Below, piece by piece: positions 62,430-64,000 of a stretch of 64,000 nt of DNA; position 1 is the stretch's first letter, and every line of letters begins with the position of its first letter. A model generated the notes under the pieces. That model ran no database searches. It was not told where the DNA came from and worked only from the letters and a program-made list of their open reading frames with translations. A program made the position numbers and the translations under genes. The DNA is taken from assembly GCF_029581275.1 (NCBI RefSeq), contig NZ_CP120742.1:1586501-1650500 (forward strand), read 5' to 3'. This DNA comes from Micromonospora sp. WMMD1155. GTDB lineage: Bacteria > Actinomycetota > Actinomycetes > Mycobacteriales > Micromonosporaceae.

Positions 62430-63670
62430 CGGGCCTCCTCGTAGGGCAGGCGGGCCCGGATCAGCCACCGGTCGCCGTCCGGTCCCACGGTGATCCGGCC
62501 GCCGAGCAGCAGCACCCGCTCCCGCATGCCGTCCAGACCGCGACCGCCGTGGCCCAGCGGGGTCCGACCGGGGCGGCTCATCGCGTTGACCAGCTCCAAC
62601 TCCAGTGCCTCCGGGTGCAGGTCCAGCCGCAGCGCCACCGGCCCGTCGCCGTAGCGGGCGGCGTTGGTCAGTCCCTCCTGGACGATGCGGTAACCCTCCC
62701 GGGAGACCGCCGGAGGGACTCGCGCCGCGTCGCCGACGCGATGCGCGTGCACCACCAGCCCGGCCGCGCGGGCGTCGGTGACCAACCGGTCCAGGTCGGC
62801 GAGGGTACGCTGCGGCGCCACCACGGGGCGTCCGTTGCCGGTGTCCCGGAGCAGCCCGAGCACGTGGTCCAGCTCGTCCATGGCGGTCCGCCCGGTCTCC
62901 TCGATGGCGGTGAGCGCCCGCCGGACGAACTCCAGGTCGGTGTGCAGGACCTCGCGGGCGGCCCCGGCCTGGAGGGTGGCGACTGTCAACGCGTGGCCGA
63001 CGGAGTCGTGCAGCTCCCGGGCCAGCCGGTTGCGTTCGGCGAGCCGGACGGCCTCCGCCTCCAGGGCGGCGATCCGCTCCGCCGGGGCCGGCCCGAGCAG
63101 CACCGGCGCCATCGAGCCGGCGAGCGCGCCGAGCCCGGCGACCGCGTAGCCGAGGCCGACCAGCAGGACCACCCCGCTGACCGTCAACCAGCCGCCGTCG
63201 CGCCCGTCCAGCGGCCCGAACCGTTCCCGGCTGATCAGTTCGGTGCCGATGCCGAACTGCTGGGCGATGAAGGCGAGCGCCATCGGCAGGGCGCTGAACA
63301 GCGCGATCATCACCACCGCGCCGACGATGAGATGGGTGGCGATCCAGAGCGCGCTGCGCAGCCGGGTCTCCCGGTCGCCCCGGTGCCCGGGCGCGGGTTC
63401 GGGCAGGTCGACGCCGAGCAGGGCTCGTACGGCGGCGATCTCCAGTGCCCGGCTGCCGTCCAGCAGCAGCGGCAGCCCGGCGATCAGCGCCGCGATCACC
63501 AGCAGGGCGTAGACCAGTGGGCGGGGGATCGCCGAGTCGGCGAACAGTTGGGCGAAGGTCACCGCGAGCACCCCGTACGGCAGCGCCAGCACCCCGCCGA
63601 GCAACAGGAAGACGCCGCGTCGCCAGGTGGTGCCGGCGACCAGCGGGGTCAGCGCCGCTCGGACTGTCAC
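62426..63670 (-). CDS. Membrane sensor histidine kinase (HisKA_3)
   Basis: A 414-residue sensor with four to six membrane helices in residues ~15-195. The phosphoacceptor helix NRLARELHDSVGHALTVATLQAGAARE (ELHDSxGH) is the HisKA_3 signature. An HATPase domain follows (VQEGLTNAARYGDGPVALRLDL with the N-box, GGRGLDGMRERVLLLGG with the G-box). Forms a two-component pair with the overlapping response-regulator gene. The signal is unknown. Confidence 0.92.
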   Translation of the reverse strand: MTVRAALTPLVAGTTWRRGVFLLLGGVLALPYGVLAVTFAQLFADSAIPRPLVYALLVIAALIAGLPLLLDGSRALEIAAVRALLGVDLPEPAPGHRGDRETRLRSALWIATHLIVGAVVMIALFSALPMALAFIAQQFGIGTELISRERFGPLDGRDGGWLTVSGVVLLVGLGYAVAGLGALAGSMAPVLLGPAPAERIAALEAEAVRLAERNRLARELHDSVGHALTVATLQAGAAREVLHTDLEFVRRALTAIEETGRTAMDELDHVLGLLRDTGNGRPVVAPQRTLADLDRLVTDARAAGLVVHAHRVGDAARVPPAVSREGYRIVQEGLTNAARYGDGPVALRLDLHPEALELELVNAMSRPGRTPLGHGGRGLDGMRERVLLLGGRITVGPDGDRWLIRARLPYEEAR

Positions 63671-63725
63671 CTCGTCATTCTGCTGCCGAACCGGGCTCGG
63701 GCGACTCCCCCGTGCCGGGGAGATC

Positions 63726-64000
63726 TCAGCGGTGGTCGGCGACGTACTGCTGCGGGTCCTTGTCGCGGAACGGCAGGTTGCGGCCGTTCTTGTGCTCGCC
63801 GTAGAAGGTCAGCCAGCGTTGCCCCAGCTCGGCACGGAGTTCGACGCCGGCGTGCCGGCGGAAGTCGGGCAACGCCTCGTCCTCCTCCTCGGCGAGGTGC
63901 TCGCTGTTCTCCCGGCGGGCCTTGCCGACCGCCGCCCACCACTCGTCCGAGCCGACCGGGTGCAGCTTCGCCTCGGCGATGGCGTCCCGGATCTTGTTGT
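63726..64000 (-). CDS. Hemerythrin-domain protein (5' end beyond the window)
   Basis: The right end reads, on the minus strand, as the last ~91 residues of a helical protein ending in YVADHR before the stop at 63726-63728. The segment ENSEHLAEEEDEALPDFRRHAG matches the HxxxE helix of hemerythrin (HHE) domains that bind a di-iron site, and the preceding HPVGSDEWWAAV is typical of actinomycete HHE proteins. Length and the first metal ligands cannot be judged because the gene continues past the edge. Confidence 0.75.
   Translation of the reverse strand, partial: NKIRDAIAEAKLHPVGSDEWWAAVGKARRENSEHLAEEEDEALPDFRRHAGVELRAELGQRWLTFYGEHKNGRNLPFRDKDPQQYVADHR

Overview
The window reads as chromosomal DNA of a high-GC actinomycete, most likely a Micromonosporaceae member such as Micromonospora. 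The reasons are the GC-rich third codon positions almost throughout, many GTG starts, ATGA/GTGA gene overlaps, XRE/TPR regulators, a TipA-type MerR regulator, a 10-methyl fatty acid gene pair and a FxSxx-COOH RiPP locus. The assignment is inference. No rRNA, tRNA or CRISPR array was recognised. Both ends cut genes: an ABC ATPase on the left and a hemerythrin-type protein on the right.

Left part (1-12.8 kb): a DrrAB-like ABC exporter converges on a large AAA/STAND-type regulator. Next come an OGG-fold protein divergent from an XRE-ImmA/IrrE regulator, two secreted proteins (one built of three Cys-pair repeats, one with a fibronectin III domain), a TetR regulator with a small divergent gene, a globin-reductase that appears to have lost its proximal haem histidine, a flavoprotein and an APH-fold kinase. 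An IS701-family element (12817-14248, CTAG duplicated on both sides) sits 10 bp upstream of that kinase.

14.2-22.1 kb is accessory: a glycine-rich-domain-like protein, an XRE-TPR regulator coupled to a second kinase, then a conspicuously AT-richer block with a SLATT/DUF4231-like membrane protein and a membrane-anchored SepF-like protein, followed by an SF2 helicase with PLD nuclease and DUF3427 domains. This resembles a conflict or defence island. 22.1-47.4 kb is a mixed housekeeping and regulatory stretch: an MMPL transporter, a VOC protein, two paralogous membrane proteins flanking a WapI-type immunity-like gene, an FGGY kinase, a beta-lactamase-fold hydrolase, TipA-like MerR, GGDEF-EAL, a secreted pseudoprotease with two propeller-like repeats, a HigBA-like toxin-antitoxin pair, an ArsR/SRPBCC operon, the bfaAB (tmsAB) 10-methyl fatty acid operon, YbaK, a ricin-B lectin, and an MFS exporter divergent from a GlxA-type regulator.

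47.7-64 kb: after a DinB-like gene and a MoxR AAA/VWA pair comes the most interesting locus, a complete FxSxx-COOH RiPP system (51795-60353). It has fxsC (TIR-like) and fxsT (MinD-like P-loop + TIR + NB-ARC + TPR) on the plus strand, converging on fxsA (precursor), fxsB (radical SAM) and a HEXXH protein on the minus strand. The precursor ends W-N-S-A-M rather than in the canonical FxSxx. The locus therefore couples a cyclophane-type peptide modification system to immune-receptor-like signalling proteins of unknown role. The window closes with a polytopic membrane protein, a NarL-type two-component system and the cut hemerythrin gene.
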